Made by a program: the position numbers and the translations under genes. A stretch of DNA of 64,000 nucleotides. Source: an uncultured Clostridia bacterium (GTDB lineage Bacteria; Bacillota; Clostridia; Oscillospirales; Acutalibacteraceae). The stretch covers positions 19,368-83,367 of the forward strand of contig CANQBP010000008.1 of NCBI GenBank assembly GCA_947589415.1. Direction: 5' to 3'. Below, piece by piece: positions 40,242-49,312 of this stretch (positions within the stretch are counted from its first letter, which is position 1; every line of letters starts with the position of its first letter). The notes below the pieces were generated by a model that did not search any database, was not told where the DNA came from, and saw nothing but the letters and a program-made list of their open reading frames with translations.

Positions 40242-40703
40242 ATGCTGCATATATTATTTGTTTGTACGGGCAATACCTGCCGCAGTCCTATGGCAGAGGC
40301 GATATTTGCAAAAAAGTCGGAGGATTACGGAATAAAAAGTATAATAAGCAGTGCGGGGATAGGATTTGTGGGTGAAAGCGGAGTATCAAAAAATGCCGTG
40401 ACCGTCTGTAATGAGATAGACATAGATATCAGCGGACACAAACCCAGAATCATACGTGAAAGGGATCTTGAGGTTGCCGATATTTTTGTTGCCATGACCG
40501 ATGCACACGCCGAAACACTTAAAGCTATCGGGGTGGAAGACAAAAAAATTTATGTTTTGGGCAACGGTATCCCCGATCCGTACGGCTCGGATCTCGTTAC
40601 ATACAGAAGATGTCGAAGAGATATAGAACAGGCGACCGTTGAACTATGTGAATATATAAAAAGGAATTATCCTCAATGTGTCGGAGGAATACCAAGTGAA
40701 TAA
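40242..40703 (+). CDS. Low-molecular-weight protein tyrosine phosphatase
   Basis: A 153-residue phosphatase. The P-loop is VCTGNTCRSPMAE (Cys about 8, Arg about 14) and the general acid lies in the IPDPYGSD motif, as in bacterial LMW-PTPs of the YwlE/Wzb type. YwlE-like enzymes act on phosphoarginine or phosphotyrosine; the Thr after the first Gly-Asn in the loop recalls arginine phosphatases, but this is not decisive. It overlaps rimI by 8 bases. Confidence 0.9.
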   Translation: MLHILFVCTGNTCRSPMAEAIFAKKSEDYGIKSIISSAGIGFVGESGVSKNAVTVCNEIDIDISGHKPRIIRERDLEVADIFVAMTDAHAETLKAIGVEDKKIYVLGNGIPDPYGSDLVTYRRCRRDIEQATVELCEYIKRNYPQCVGGIPSE

Positions 40704-41193
40704 ATATACACTTGTTCCTATGAATGAAAATCATATACCCGAACTTGCAGATATTGAGAAAATTTGTTTTTCCCAGCCGTGGTCGGAAAAAAGCCTTAGA
40801 GAAGAACTTGACAACAGAACTGCACATTTTATTGTTGCGGAATTTAATGGTGTGGTCGTGGGTTATATAGGTGTTTTTGTAGTGTATGAAAGCTGCGATA
40901 TTTCCAATATAGCAGTATTGCCCGAATACAGACGTCAGGGTATAGGCAGATTTTTACTTGAGGGAGCTTGTGATATTGCCGAAAAATGCGGTGCAGAGTC
41001 TGTATCTTTGGAAGTACGTCCGTCAAATGTCGGTGCGTTGGCACTCTATAAGTCTGTCGGGTTTGAGGAGGTAGGACTAAGAAAAGGTTTTTACAGAAAC
41101 CCCTCGGAGGACGGTCTTATATTGTCGAAAAAACTGAATAATAAAGAAAACGGTGAGGAAAATGAAGATTTTATCAATAGAAAGCTCGTGTGA
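40696..41193 (+). CDS. rimI: Ribosomal-protein-alanine N-acetyltransferase RimI
   Basis: A 165-residue GNAT acetyltransferase. DIEKICFSQPWSEKSL near the N-terminus and the acetyl-CoA loop VLPEYRRQGIGRFLL are typical of RimI, as is LEVRPSNVGALALYKSVGF. GTG 40696 is preferred because GGAGG lies 8 bases upstream; an earlier GTG at 40678 is possible. It overlaps tsaD by 32 bases, a common rimI-tsaD arrangement. Confidence 0.92.
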   Translation: MNKYTLVPMNENHIPELADIEKICFSQPWSEKSLREELDNRTAHFIVAEFNGVVVGYIGVFVVYESCDISNIAVLPEYRRQGIGRFLLEGACDIAEKCGAESVSLEVRPSNVGALALYKSVGFEEVGLRKGFYRNPSEDGLILSKKLNNKENGEENEDFINRKLV

Positions 41194-42184
41194 TGAAACA
41201 GCGGCTGCCGTGATAGAGGACGGCAGGAAAATAATATCATCAGTGGTTGCAACTCAAGTCGATGAACATAAGCTATACGGCGGGGTTGTTCCGGAAATAG
41301 CATCAAGACGACATTGTGAGTCGATAAACGGAGTTGTTTTTGAAGCACTTGAACGTGCGGACACGGATCTTTCAAATATTGACGCACTTGCCGTTACGTA
41401 TGCTCCGGGACTTATAGGCGCACTCCTTGTGGGTGTGAATTTTGCAAAGGGCTTATCGCTTGCCACGGGTCTGCCGCTTATACCGGTGCATCATCTCCGT
41501 GCGCATATTGCGGCTAATTACCTCGCACATGACGGACTTGAACCTCCCTTTTTATGCCTTGTGGTATCGGGCGGACACAGCCATATTGTTGAAGTAAAAA
41601 GTTACACAGAAATGAAGGTTATCGGGAGAACAAGGGACGATGCGGCAGGTGAGGCATTTGACAAGGCGGCGAGAACTATGGGTATGCCGTATCCGGGAGG
41701 AATACATCTCGATAAAGCGGCGGAATTTGGAAATGAGCAGCGTTACATTTTGCCGCAGCCTAAGGTAAGCGGAGCAGAATTTGATTTCAGTTTTTCCGGT
41801 CTGAAAACCGCCGTTATAAACCTTATACATAACGCAAATCAAAAGGGCGAGGAGATAAATAAAAATGATTTGTGTGCATCTTTTCGCAAGGCGGTCGTTG
41901 ACAGCCTTATAAATAATTTTATCGGGGCTGCGGAAAAACTCGGCTATGATAAACTGGTTCTTGCAGGGGGAGTGTCGGCAAATTCTCTTTTAAGAAGAAG
42001 AGCCTTGGAGGAAGCTGAAAAAAGAGGTTGGGTATGCTGCTATCCGCCGATAGAGCTTTGCGGTGACAACGCTGCTATGGTCGGCGCACAGGCATATTAT
42101 GAATACATGGCGGGAAATACAGCCGATATGACATTGAATGCGGCTGCGACAAAGAATATAGAATTATCGTTTGACAAAACATAA
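41162..42184 (+). CDS. tsaD: tRNA N6-adenosine threonylcarbamoyltransferase TsaD
   Basis: A 340-residue ASKHA-fold enzyme. It starts MKILSIESSCDETAAAV and has the metal-binding HHLRAH motif, VVSGGHSHI and the late AGGVSANSLLRRR motif. It transfers the threonylcarbamoyl group to A37 of ANN-decoding tRNAs. ATG 41162 is preferred to an upstream GTG because it gives the standard N-terminus. Confidence 0.97.
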   Translation: MKILSIESSCDETAAAVIEDGRKIISSVVATQVDEHKLYGGVVPEIASRRHCESINGVVFEALERADTDLSNIDALAVTYAPGLIGALLVGVNFAKGLSLATGLPLIPVHHLRAHIAANYLAHDGLEPPFLCLVVSGGHSHIVEVKSYTEMKVIGRTRDDAAGEAFDKAARTMGMPYPGGIHLDKAAEFGNEQRYILPQPKVSGAEFDFSFSGLKTAVINLIHNANQKGEEINKNDLCASFRKAVVDSLINNFIGAAEKLGYDKLVLAGGVSANSLLRRRALEEAEKRGWVCCYPPIELCGDNAAMVGAQAYYEYMAGNTADMTLNAAATKNIELSFDKT

Positions 42185-42230
42185 AAATTTCCCGAAGGAT
42201 CTGTCAGGTGCGATCCTTCGGGAAATTTTT
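42183..42230. terminator. Bidirectional terminator of tsaD and the TetR gene
   Basis: A 19-bp perfect stem: 42183-42201 pairs with 42212-42230, A-rich on the left and T-rich on the right, between two convergent genes. Confidence 0.93.
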
Positions 42231-42242
42231 CATATTACATTA

Positions 42243-42806
42243 TCACAGGCTCATATACCTTCTTACGGCATAATCCTTACAATCATCAACAAGATCAACA
42301 ATATGCTTTACTATAACCTCCGGGGGTTCTTTTATTCCTTTATTTACCCACGATACAACGCTGCCGATTATTCCGTATGAGAAAAATTCGGCAATAAACA
42401 TTTTATCGTTGTTTTCGATGAGTTTTTTACCCGAAACATCATCTATTACTTCGGAAAAAATTTTCGTGCTTATTTGATGCATATATTTTTCAAATTCCGA
42501 ATTATATGATGTGTGAAGGGCGTTAATATAAAATTTGGAATTATTGCTGACAACAGTAAGCATTTTCAGCAAATTTTCACTCCAGTTACTTATAGTGAGA
42601 TCGTTTGCAAAAGGAGTGATAACTTCATTAAAGAATATACGATTAAGCAGATCGTACTTATCTTGAAAATGGTAATAGAATGTCTGTCGGTTTATACCGC
42701 AGACATTTGCTATATCGGATATTGTAATTTTCTCAAACGGCTTTTTCTGCATCAGTTCCTTAAAGCCGTTTGATATGACTTTTTTTGTAATAGATGATTC
42801 TGACAC
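42243..42806 (-). CDS. TetR-family transcriptional regulator
   Basis: A 187-residue TetR-type regulator. The HTH is ITISDIANVCGINRQTFYYHF, followed by the KYDLLNRIF linker, and the C-terminal domain resembles DhaS-like TetR proteins. Start is GTG 42806 with GGAGG 5 bases upstream. It diverges from aguA across a 220-base region with facing promoters, so it could regulate itself and the agmatine genes (inference). Confidence 0.9.
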   Translation of the reverse strand: MSESSITKKVISNGFKELMQKKPFEKITISDIANVCGINRQTFYYHFQDKYDLLNRIFFNEVITPFANDLTISNWSENLLKMLTVVSNNSKFYINALHTSYNSEFEKYMHQISTKIFSEVIDDVSGKKLIENNDKMFIAEFFSYGIIGSVVSWVNKGIKEPPEVIVKHIVDLVDDCKDYAVRRYMSL

Positions 42807-42832
42807 GACAGCCTCCGAAATGTTTTTTTATT

Positions 42833-42868
42833 ATAATTAAGTATATCATAATTAAGTAATATTTGCAA
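42833..42868 (-). promoter_or_regulatory. Promoter of the TetR gene with direct repeats
   Basis: On the minus strand TTGCAA (42868-42863), 17-base spacer ending TGA, TATACT (42845-42840). Two exact copies of ATAATTAAGTA (42833-42843 and 42848-42858), 15 bases apart, cover the -10 and spacer, so they may be the regulator's binding site. Confidence 0.55.
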
Positions 42869-42924
42869 CAACCCTAATTTAAAAATACGGAAATGATTGA
42901 GTTTTATGAGTTTTTTTATACGTA

Positions 42925-42953
42925 TTGAAATGTAATTTATTTTGTTGTAGAAT
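42925..42953 (+). promoter_or_regulatory. Promoter of aguA-aguB
   Basis: TTGAAA (42925-42930), 17-base spacer, TAGAAT (42948-42953), about 75 bases before the aguA start. Confidence 0.65.
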
Positions 42954-43029
42954 TAGTGTACACGGTATAGAAAAATCTTAAATTGATATACGGAGGTATA
43001 TGCCGTTTTGTGTCGGCATAGGGAATAAT

Positions 43030-44136
43030 ATGAAAATTTTAAATAGTGAGCCAAAGGCAGACGGTTTTTTCATGCCTGCCGAATTTTCTAAGCATGACGG
43101 CTGTATCCTTATATGGCCTCATAGAAGGGATTCATGGCAGAACGGAGCTTATGCCGCAAGAAGGGCATTTGCGGAGCTTATAAGTATAATATCACTTTCG
43201 GAAAAGGTAACGGTGTGTGCGAGATACGAGGATTATGACAGCGCACGTAAGGCTTTGCCGAGTAATGTACGTGTTGTTGAAATGAGCAGCGATGACAGTT
43301 GGGCAAGAGATGTTGCGCCGACATTTGTTACCGACGGGCGTACCTTACGGGGTATCGACTGGGGGTTTAACGCATGGGGAGGACTTAACGACGGATTGTA
43401 TTTCCCGTGGGACAAGGATAATAAAATGGCAAGAAAATTATGTGATCTTCTCGATGCAGATACATATGACAAGCGTGATTTTATACTTGAGGGCGGTTCG
43501 ATACATACAGACGGGGAAGGTACAATTTTAACTACCGAGGAATGTCTGCTCGGAAAAGGGAGAAATCCCAATATGACCAAAGGTGAAATAGAAAATATGC
43601 TTTGCACCTGTCTGGGTGCGGAAAAAGTAATTTGGCTCAAGAGGGGCATATATAACGATGAAACAAACGGACATATTGATAATATATGCGCCTTTACTTC
43701 CCCTGCCGAGGTCGTTTTGGCATGGACAGATGATAAAAATGACCCGCAGTATGAAATATCTTCCGAGTGTATTGAGATACTGCGTAATTCTAAAGATGCG
43801 AAAGGAAGAAAAATAAAGGTGCATAAGCTGCCGCTTCCGAAACCGATACATATTACGGAGGAGGAATGTATGGGGCTTGATGATATGGACGAAGTTCCGA
43901 CAAGAGTGCCGGGAGAACGCCTTGCCGCATCATACGTGAATTTTTATATATCGAACGGTGCAGTGATTGTGCCGCAATTCGGGGATAAAAACGATATGGA
44001 GGCAGTTAATATATTACAAAAGCTGTTTCCCGACAGAAAGGTCACGGGACTGAAAAATTCAAGAGATATACTTATAGGCGGCGGAAATATACATTGTATA
44101 ACACAACAAATACCATGCATAATGCGGGAGGATTAA
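43030..44136 (+). CDS. aguA: Agmatine deiminase
   Basis: A 368-residue guanidino-modifying enzyme that turns agmatine into N-carbamoylputrescine. It shows DGFFMPAEFSKHDGCILIWPHR at the start (described in parts), the WARDVAPTFV motif, LEGGSIHTDGEGT, GHIDNICAF, and the catalytic Cys in GGGNIHCITQQIP at the end. ATG 43030 matches the usual N-terminus; an in-frame ATG at 43000 lies only 3 bases after GGAGG. aguB follows after 1 base. Confidence 0.94.
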   Translation: MKILNSEPKADGFFMPAEFSKHDGCILIWPHRRDSWQNGAYAARRAFAELISIISLSEKVTVCARYEDYDSARKALPSNVRVVEMSSDDSWARDVAPTFVTDGRTLRGIDWGFNAWGGLNDGLYFPWDKDNKMARKLCDLLDADTYDKRDFILEGGSIHTDGEGTILTTEECLLGKGRNPNMTKGEIENMLCTCLGAEKVIWLKRGIYNDETNGHIDNICAFTSPAEVVLAWTDDKNDPQYEISSECIEILRNSKDAKGRKIKVHKLPLPKPIHITEEECMGLDDMDEVPTRVPGERLAASYVNFYISNGAVIVPQFGDKNDMEAVNILQKLFPDRKVTGLKNSRDILIGGGNIHCITQQIPCIMRED

Positions 44137-44137
44137 A

Positions 44138-45028
44138 ATGAGAAAAATCAAGGTTTCGGCAGTTCAACTGTCAATGAGCAATAATGTGAAAGAAAATATA
44201 GACAATGCGGAAAAATATGTTCGTATTGCAGCCCGTGAGGGGGCAAATATTATACTTCTTCCGGAGCTTTTTGAAAATCTGTATTTTTGTCAGGAGAGAA
44301 ATTACGATTATTACAGGTTTGCCTCAAGTGCGGACGAAAATCCGGCGGTAAATCATTTTAAAAATATATGTCGGGAACTGAATGTTGTAATGCCGATCAG
44401 CTTTTACGAAAAACATATAAATTCCGTATATAATTCCGCAGCGGTTATAGATGCGGACGGAACAGTACTCGGTATATACAGAAAATCTCATATTCCCGAT
44501 GATCACTATTATCAGGAAAAGTTTTATTTTACACCCGGAGATACCGGTTTTAAGGTATGGAATACAAAATTCGGGAAAATAGGGGTAGGTATATGCTGGG
44601 ATCAATGGTTTCCCGAAGCCGCACGCTGTATGGCACTTATGGGTGCGGAGATTCTGCTGTATCCGACAGCGATAGGCTCCGAGCCTATTCTTGAGGTGGA
44701 CAGTATGCCGCATTGGAGAAGATGTATGCAGGGTCATGCCGCAGCGAATATTATGCCTGTAATAGCTGCTAACCGCATAGGTACGGAAAGTGTTAAACCT
44801 GACAAAGCTAATAACGGGCAATCTTCATCAATCTGCTTTTACGGTTCGTCTTTCATAACCGATGCTGTCGGTGAAATAAAGGAGAGTGCTGACAGGGAAA
44901 GCGAATGTGTTATAACATCGGAATTTGACCTTGATGAGATAAATGAAATGCGTTTTAGCTGGGGCATATTCCGTGACAGGCGGCCGGAACTGTATAAACC
45001 GATAACAGACAGCAATATAATACCTTGA
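44138..45028 (+). CDS. aguB: N-carbamoylputrescine amidase
   Basis: A 296-residue nitrilase-superfamily enzyme giving putrescine. The catalytic triad is visible as Glu in LLPELFENLYF, Lys in GIYRKSHIPDD and Cys in GVGICWDQWFPE. PDDHYYQEKFYFTPGD is characteristic of the carbamoylputrescine group. It completes the agmatine route with aguA; no arginine decarboxylase is in the window, so agmatine must come from elsewhere. Confidence 0.95.
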   Translation: MRKIKVSAVQLSMSNNVKENIDNAEKYVRIAAREGANIILLPELFENLYFCQERNYDYYRFASSADENPAVNHFKNICRELNVVMPISFYEKHINSVYNSAAVIDADGTVLGIYRKSHIPDDHYYQEKFYFTPGDTGFKVWNTKFGKIGVGICWDQWFPEAARCMALMGAEILLYPTAIGSEPILEVDSMPHWRRCMQGHAAANIMPVIAANRIGTESVKPDKANNGQSSSICFYGSSFITDAVGEIKESADRESECVITSEFDLDEINEMRFSWGIFRDRRPELYKPITDSNIIP

Positions 45029-45076
45029 GTATAATATTCTTTTAATTATACTTACAGTACATTAAACTGCGCTGAA

Positions 45077-45127
45077 AAAACGGGGCATCGCAAAGGTCTG
45101 AAAGACTGTACGATGCTCCGTTTTATT
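45077..45127. terminator. Terminator between aguB and the amylase gene
   Basis: AAAACGGGGCATCG (45077-45090) pairs with CGATGCTCCGTTTT (45111-45124) with one wobble and is usable from both sides. Confidence 0.85.
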
Positions 45128-45153
45128 ACGATTTTTTACTGTTCCCTATGCGC

Positions 45154-47559
45154 TCAAGATGAGGTTTCGACCGTGTACATTTTTCCGCTTTCTGCCTCAA
45201 GACCGCCGGTTTTGGGATATTGGCTGCTGCCGTCGTTGAATACTATTCTCGGTTCTGTTACAATATCCGTTTTTATAACATAGCTGTATGTTCCGTCCGA
45301 ATTTTTAGTCATAGGTTCGCCGGGCCATGCCGCTATTTTCTCACCGCCGTTGTTCTGATAGACATATATGTTAATATCATCGTTCCAACTGTCCGGTTTG
45401 GTAAAGTTTACCGTGATTTCGTTCGTGCCGGTTTGTGCCTCCGATGACTGCTCGGATGACTGCTCAGATGATTCCTCTGCCGAATTATTTTGTGTACCCT
45501 CAACAGAGTAGGTATTTCCCGCTTTGAGCTGCTGACCGGGTTTCATTGCTGACGGATATTGATTGTCGCCGCCGTCATTAAATATTACAAGAGCATTTCC
45601 CCATTCATCATCAAGGGTATAGGTGTAAGCATCTCCGTCGGAAGTCATTTCCACACCCGGCCAAGCCGCATTTTCCTTGACAGGGTTTACTGTTTCGTCA
45701 TAAATATAAGCATATACCTTATCTCCCCATGAATCGGGTTTTACAAATTTTATAGACGAACCTTGTTCTGCGGATTGACCCTTTGTGAACCAATAGGTCA
45801 TGGTGCTTGTATAACCCGAAGAATTTGACGCACTTACTTTGAGTACGGCCTCACCGTCAGAGTCCGTTGTTACGGTTACGCTGTCACCGTTGGAAAATTC
45901 GGCTTCACTTCCGTTCAATGTATATTTTCCTCCGTCCGCACCGGTTACGTTAAGTGTAACATCAACGCTGTCACCGCTTATTACAAAATTATCTGCCGAT
46001 ACAGAAACCTGCGGCATTTCCATCGGCTCGGTATAACCGTCATTATAAAGCACCGCAACGGTTTTTGCCGATATCTTTCCCGTGAGCTTTCCTGCTGATA
46101 CCGAAAAATCGCCGTTTTGTGTTCCTCTGTCGCTGTATGTTCCGTCCGTAAGTTTTGTATTTATATCTATATCTTTATCTTCTTCCGCCGCGTTTACAAT
46201 AACAGCACCCTTTTGTCCTCTTGAGATAAGCAGTATTCCCGTATCATCTCCTGCGTTAATCATTTCCGTGGGTTCGCCTGTCATTGAATTGCGGAAGTGA
46301 TTGAGGGCGGTTACGGTCTTATTCTTATATAAATCACTTCCTGCCGCACCTATTCTGTTCATAGTGCCCCACTGATTGTCGGGTGACGAGCCGTAAGGTC
46401 TGTCATAAAACAATGGCGTACCCTCGCCGTTTGCAGCAATTACAGCCCAGCCGAGAATGAGGTTTTCATCGGTCATTTTAAGAGATTCGCCGCCCGTGTA
46501 ATTATCATGGGATTCTACCCATGTGACAACGTTTTTGCTTCCGCCTGCCATAAAGTCTGACAGCGTATCCGCTTTCAGCATTCCTCTGTTTACAGCTCCC
46601 CTTAGGGCTGCCCCGTAGGAGCTTGCGGTCGTTCTTCCTATCTTTTCAATATATGCCTCTATTCTTTCATTATCACCCTGCAAAACTTCACCGTAATTAA
46701 AAATATTATCGGCGTTAGTTATTTCTGTTGTTACCCTGTCCCAGAAATTATTCGGAAGAGAGGGATCTTCCTGCGGGTCGTCGGGGAGTGCAATATGTTT
46801 TGCCGTATCGTATCGAAATCCGTCTGCACCGTCGTCGATAAGCTGATTTATATATTTTATGAAATAATCTTGAAATTTAGGATTTTCCGTATTAACATCG
46901 TGCAGACCCGTGAGCGAATGTGATGTACATTGCAGTCTGTCGCTGTATGATTTTATATCATTGACGGCATTTTTGTGATACAGTTTATCAGCTCCTCCGA
47001 CTGCATCAATAAACGACTGCTCTACCTTACTCTTATCTGCTGCCGTGTGGTTCGGAACAACGTCAACAATTATCTTTATCCCATATTTGTCGGCTTCCTC
47101 ACACATAGCTTTAAATTCTTCCTCTGTTCCGACCTGATAATTTCCTATTGTCCAGTTTGTCGGTTGGTATTGGTAGTACCATTTTCCGTTACCCATAAGC
47201 TGCATACCGCCGCCGCCGTCATCAACCGCATTTGCGGGTGATGTTTGTATTGTGGAGTATCCTGCTGCGGCTATATCCGCCATGCTTTCTTTTATAGTAT
47301 TAAATGACCAACTCCATGCATGAAGTATTACTCCGTCTTTTATGTTTTCCGTAAGACCGAAATTTTCGGTTTTTGTTTCCGTGTTATCCGCAGCAGTGCT
47401 GCTTTCGTCCGCTGCACTGCTGCTTATTTCCGTGCTGCTTGCGGGAGTGCTTTCCGAAGCAACACCCACGGGACCTCCGACACAACCCGAAAGCAAAACC
47501 GTCGGTGACAGCAACAATGCGGTCGTAAGACAAACGGAAAGAAATCTGTTTGTTTTCAT
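45154..47559 (-). CDS. Extracellular alpha-amylase lipoprotein (GH13 with CBM26-like modules)
   Basis: An 801-residue secreted amylase. The signal peptide ends in the lipobox LLSGC, then a Ser/Ala/Glu-rich linker. GH13 motifs in order are VDVVPNHTA (I), GFRYDTAKHI with the nucleophile Asp (II), GEVLQGD with the acid Glu (III) and ESHDNYTG (IV). Near residues ~475-555 is an Ig-like/amylase C domain. Two CBM26-like starch-binding modules follow, each with KPDSW, AWPG and VIFNDG or IVFNDG motifs, joined by a Ser/Glu linker. ATG 47559 has GGAGG 7 bases upstream; the longer frame has no site. It would be anchored on the cell and cut starch alpha-1,4 bonds. Confidence 0.93.
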   Translation of the reverse strand: MKTNRFLSVCLTTALLLSPTVLLSGCVGGPVGVASESTPASSTEISSSAADESSTAADNTETKTENFGLTENIKDGVILHAWSWSFNTIKESMADIAAAGYSTIQTSPANAVDDGGGGMQLMGNGKWYYQYQPTNWTIGNYQVGTEEEFKAMCEEADKYGIKIIVDVVPNHTAADKSKVEQSFIDAVGGADKLYHKNAVNDIKSYSDRLQCTSHSLTGLHDVNTENPKFQDYFIKYINQLIDDGADGFRYDTAKHIALPDDPQEDPSLPNNFWDRVTTEITNADNIFNYGEVLQGDNERIEAYIEKIGRTTASSYGAALRGAVNRGMLKADTLSDFMAGGSKNVVTWVESHDNYTGGESLKMTDENLILGWAVIAANGEGTPLFYDRPYGSSPDNQWGTMNRIGAAGSDLYKNKTVTALNHFRNSMTGEPTEMINAGDDTGILLISRGQKGAVIVNAAEEDKDIDINTKLTDGTYSDRGTQNGDFSVSAGKLTGKISAKTVAVLYNDGYTEPMEMPQVSVSADNFVISGDSVDVTLNVTGADGGKYTLNGSEAEFSNGDSVTVTTDSDGEAVLKVSASNSSGYTSTMTYWFTKGQSAEQGSSIKFVKPDSWGDKVYAYIYDETVNPVKENAAWPGVEMTSDGDAYTYTLDDEWGNALVIFNDGGDNQYPSAMKPGQQLKAGNTYSVEGTQNNSAEESSEQSSEQSSEAQTGTNEITVNFTKPDSWNDDINIYVYQNNGGEKIAAWPGEPMTKNSDGTYSYVIKTDIVTEPRIVFNDGSSQYPKTGGLEAESGKMYTVETSS

Positions 47560-47595
47560 TTCATAACCTCCGTATTTATATAATATTACCATTAT

Positions 47596-47623
47596 ATTAT
47601 ACACTGCAATTATTTTTTTTCAA
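47596..47623 (-). promoter_or_regulatory. Possible promoter of the lipoprotein amylase
   Basis: On the minus strand TTGAAA (47623-47618), 16-base spacer, TATAAT (47601-47596), about 40 bases before the start codon. No catabolite-control (cre) site that I can recognise is next to it. Confidence 0.5.
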
Positions 47624-47714
47624 TCCGTTTTTGGAAAAATATATATAAAATTTCCATTGTGTAATAATTTTTTGTAATATGTAAAAAAACTCGCCTGCCT
47701 GCGTACATTTTATA

Positions 47715-47743
47715 TTGACAAAAATTTAACATTCGAGTAAAAT
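47715..47743 (+). promoter_or_regulatory. Sigma-A promoter of the HAD phosphatase gene
   Basis: TTGACA (47715-47720), 17-base spacer, TAAAAT (47738-47743), just before the gene at 47770. Confidence 0.75.
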
Positions 47744-47769
47744 GTTCGTTAAGGAAAAGGTGAGAATAT

Positions 47770-48624
47770 ATGAACTACAAGATTATTTCGCTTGATATTG
47801 ACGGAACATTGACAAATTCCCAAAAGCACATTACGGAAAAAACACGTAAAAGACTTATAGAATTTCAAAAAGGCGGAGGGCGTATTATCCTTGCTTCGGG
47901 AAGACCTGTTGCCGGTATTGTACCCCATGCCGAAACTCTTGAGCTTAAAAAATACGGCGGCTATATTTCAGCATTTAACGGTGGTTGTGTTATTGATTGC
48001 AGGAGTGGGAATATTCTGTTTCAGGAAAAACTGCCGCTTGATGTGATACCGAAAATATATGATATTGTAAGGCACTATCCTGTCGGAATAAATACGTATG
48101 AGGGAAATAATATAGTTGTAGGAAACGAGATAAATAAATATACCGAGATCGAGGCTAAAATAAACGGATTGGGTATAAAGTTTGTTGATAATTTCCCCGA
48201 ATATGTAAATTTTGATGTAAACAAATGCTTACTCCACGGAGAACCCGACGAGATTTTGAAACTTGAGGAGATATTGACCGATAAATTCGGCGGCAGACTC
48301 GGAATATTCAAGTCAGAAGCATATTTTCTTGAAATTGTGCCTAATGGTGTGGATAAAGCGGCGTCCATAGACAGACTGCTTAAAATGATAGGCATAAGGA
48401 CGGAAGAATGTATTGCCTGCGGAGATGGTTTTAATGATATTTCCATGATAAAATATGCGGGACTGGGCGTTGCTATGTCAAATGCAGTACCCTCTGTTAA
48501 GGAAGCAGCGGATTATGTTACTCTGTCAAATGATGAGGACGGAATTGCACATCTTATAAAGAAAATAAATTCAATGCCGTATCGTCAGCCTAAATTTGGC
48601 ATGAACGTGATTTCAAAACAGTGA
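47770..48624 (+). CDS. Cof-type HAD hydrolase
   Basis: A 284-residue HAD phosphatase of the Cof/IIB group. Motif I is DIDGTLTNSQ near residue 8, motif II is LASGRP, motif III is the Lys in VDKAASIDRLL and motif IV is CGDGFNDISMI. These enzymes dephosphorylate sugar phosphates or flavin-type substrates; the exact one cannot be told. It stands alone with its own promoter. Confidence 0.9.
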   Translation: MNYKIISLDIDGTLTNSQKHITEKTRKRLIEFQKGGGRIILASGRPVAGIVPHAETLELKKYGGYISAFNGGCVIDCRSGNILFQEKLPLDVIPKIYDIVRHYPVGINTYEGNNIVVGNEINKYTEIEAKINGLGIKFVDNFPEYVNFDVNKCLLHGEPDEILKLEEILTDKFGGRLGIFKSEAYFLEIVPNGVDKAASIDRLLKMIGIRTEECIACGDGFNDISMIKYAGLGVAMSNAVPSVKEAADYVTLSNDEDGIAHLIKKINSMPYRQPKFGMNVISKQ

Positions 48625-48800
48625 AAATAAAATATTACGCAAAAATACTTCAGTTATAAGAAACCGACAATGTCCGCTATTTCGGAATCCCGTTTGTATA
48701 TTCGACTGATTTTACTATATAAAATGCAGGAACGCCTATTGTGTTTTTGAGAATGATATGCTATAATCAAGAACATAAGTACAATCAGGAGGTTATTATT

Positions 48801-49163
48801 ATGAGCTATGATTTGAATTTTTGGAAATACAAAGAACGTGCTGTTCATGATAATCAAAAAATATATGATCGGGCTTGTTGTAATGGTGAGATCGTTGAAA
48901 CATTGGAAGATCTTCCGACAGAAGAAATTCTAAAAAAAGTTTCTGACGTCTTTTCGGATTGGACAGCAATAAGCGGTAATGTTTATGAGAAAGAGGGAAA
49001 AGGCTGCTTTGAGATTTTTACTACGCAACAGATTGTAAGGTTCGACTGTTACGATATGTGCTAAAGTGATTTAAACTCTCTGATCGATATTCTGATTGAT
49101 TTTGGCTGTCCGCTTTATGATCCACAAATATCCGAGAGATTTGACGGTTGGACAGACAGATAA
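48801..49163 (+). pseudogene. Small protein gene interrupted by an in-frame TAA
   Basis: From ATG 48801 (site AGGAGG upstream) 87 codons run to TAA at 49062-49064. The same frame continues for 32 more codons with sensible protein (SDLNSLIDILIDFGCP...) to a second TAA at 49161-49163. The continuous frame of about 120 codons looks like one original protein (start MSYDLNFWKYKE, end RFDGWTDR) broken by a single nonsense codon. TAA has no known recoding to an amino acid here, so loss of function is likely. An extended -10 (TGCTATAAT, 48759-48767) lies upstream. Family not recognised. Confidence 0.65.
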
Positions 49164-49215
49164 ATTCCCGTTTTTCGAGTTGCTTATACAAAAAAATTGA
49201 TATTTGCTTTTTAAA

Positions 49216-49275
49216 AATAATAAGGGTTGTCACATTAAATTTTAATGAATGACAACCCTTATTTTATTATTTTTA
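49216..49275. terminator. Terminator between the broken gene and fabV
   Basis: AATAAGGGTTGTCA (49219-49232) pairs exactly with TGACAACCCTTATT (49250-49263), with A/T-rich flanks on both sides. Confidence 0.9.
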
Positions 49276-49312
49276 AGTATTTTTTAACCGTTGTATGGGG
49301 TTCGTACAGTTT

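Noticed and set aside
49062..49064. Programmed readthrough or recoding at the TAA
   Set aside because: Recoding to selenocysteine or pyrrolysine uses TGA or TAG, not TAA; a nonsense mutation is simpler.
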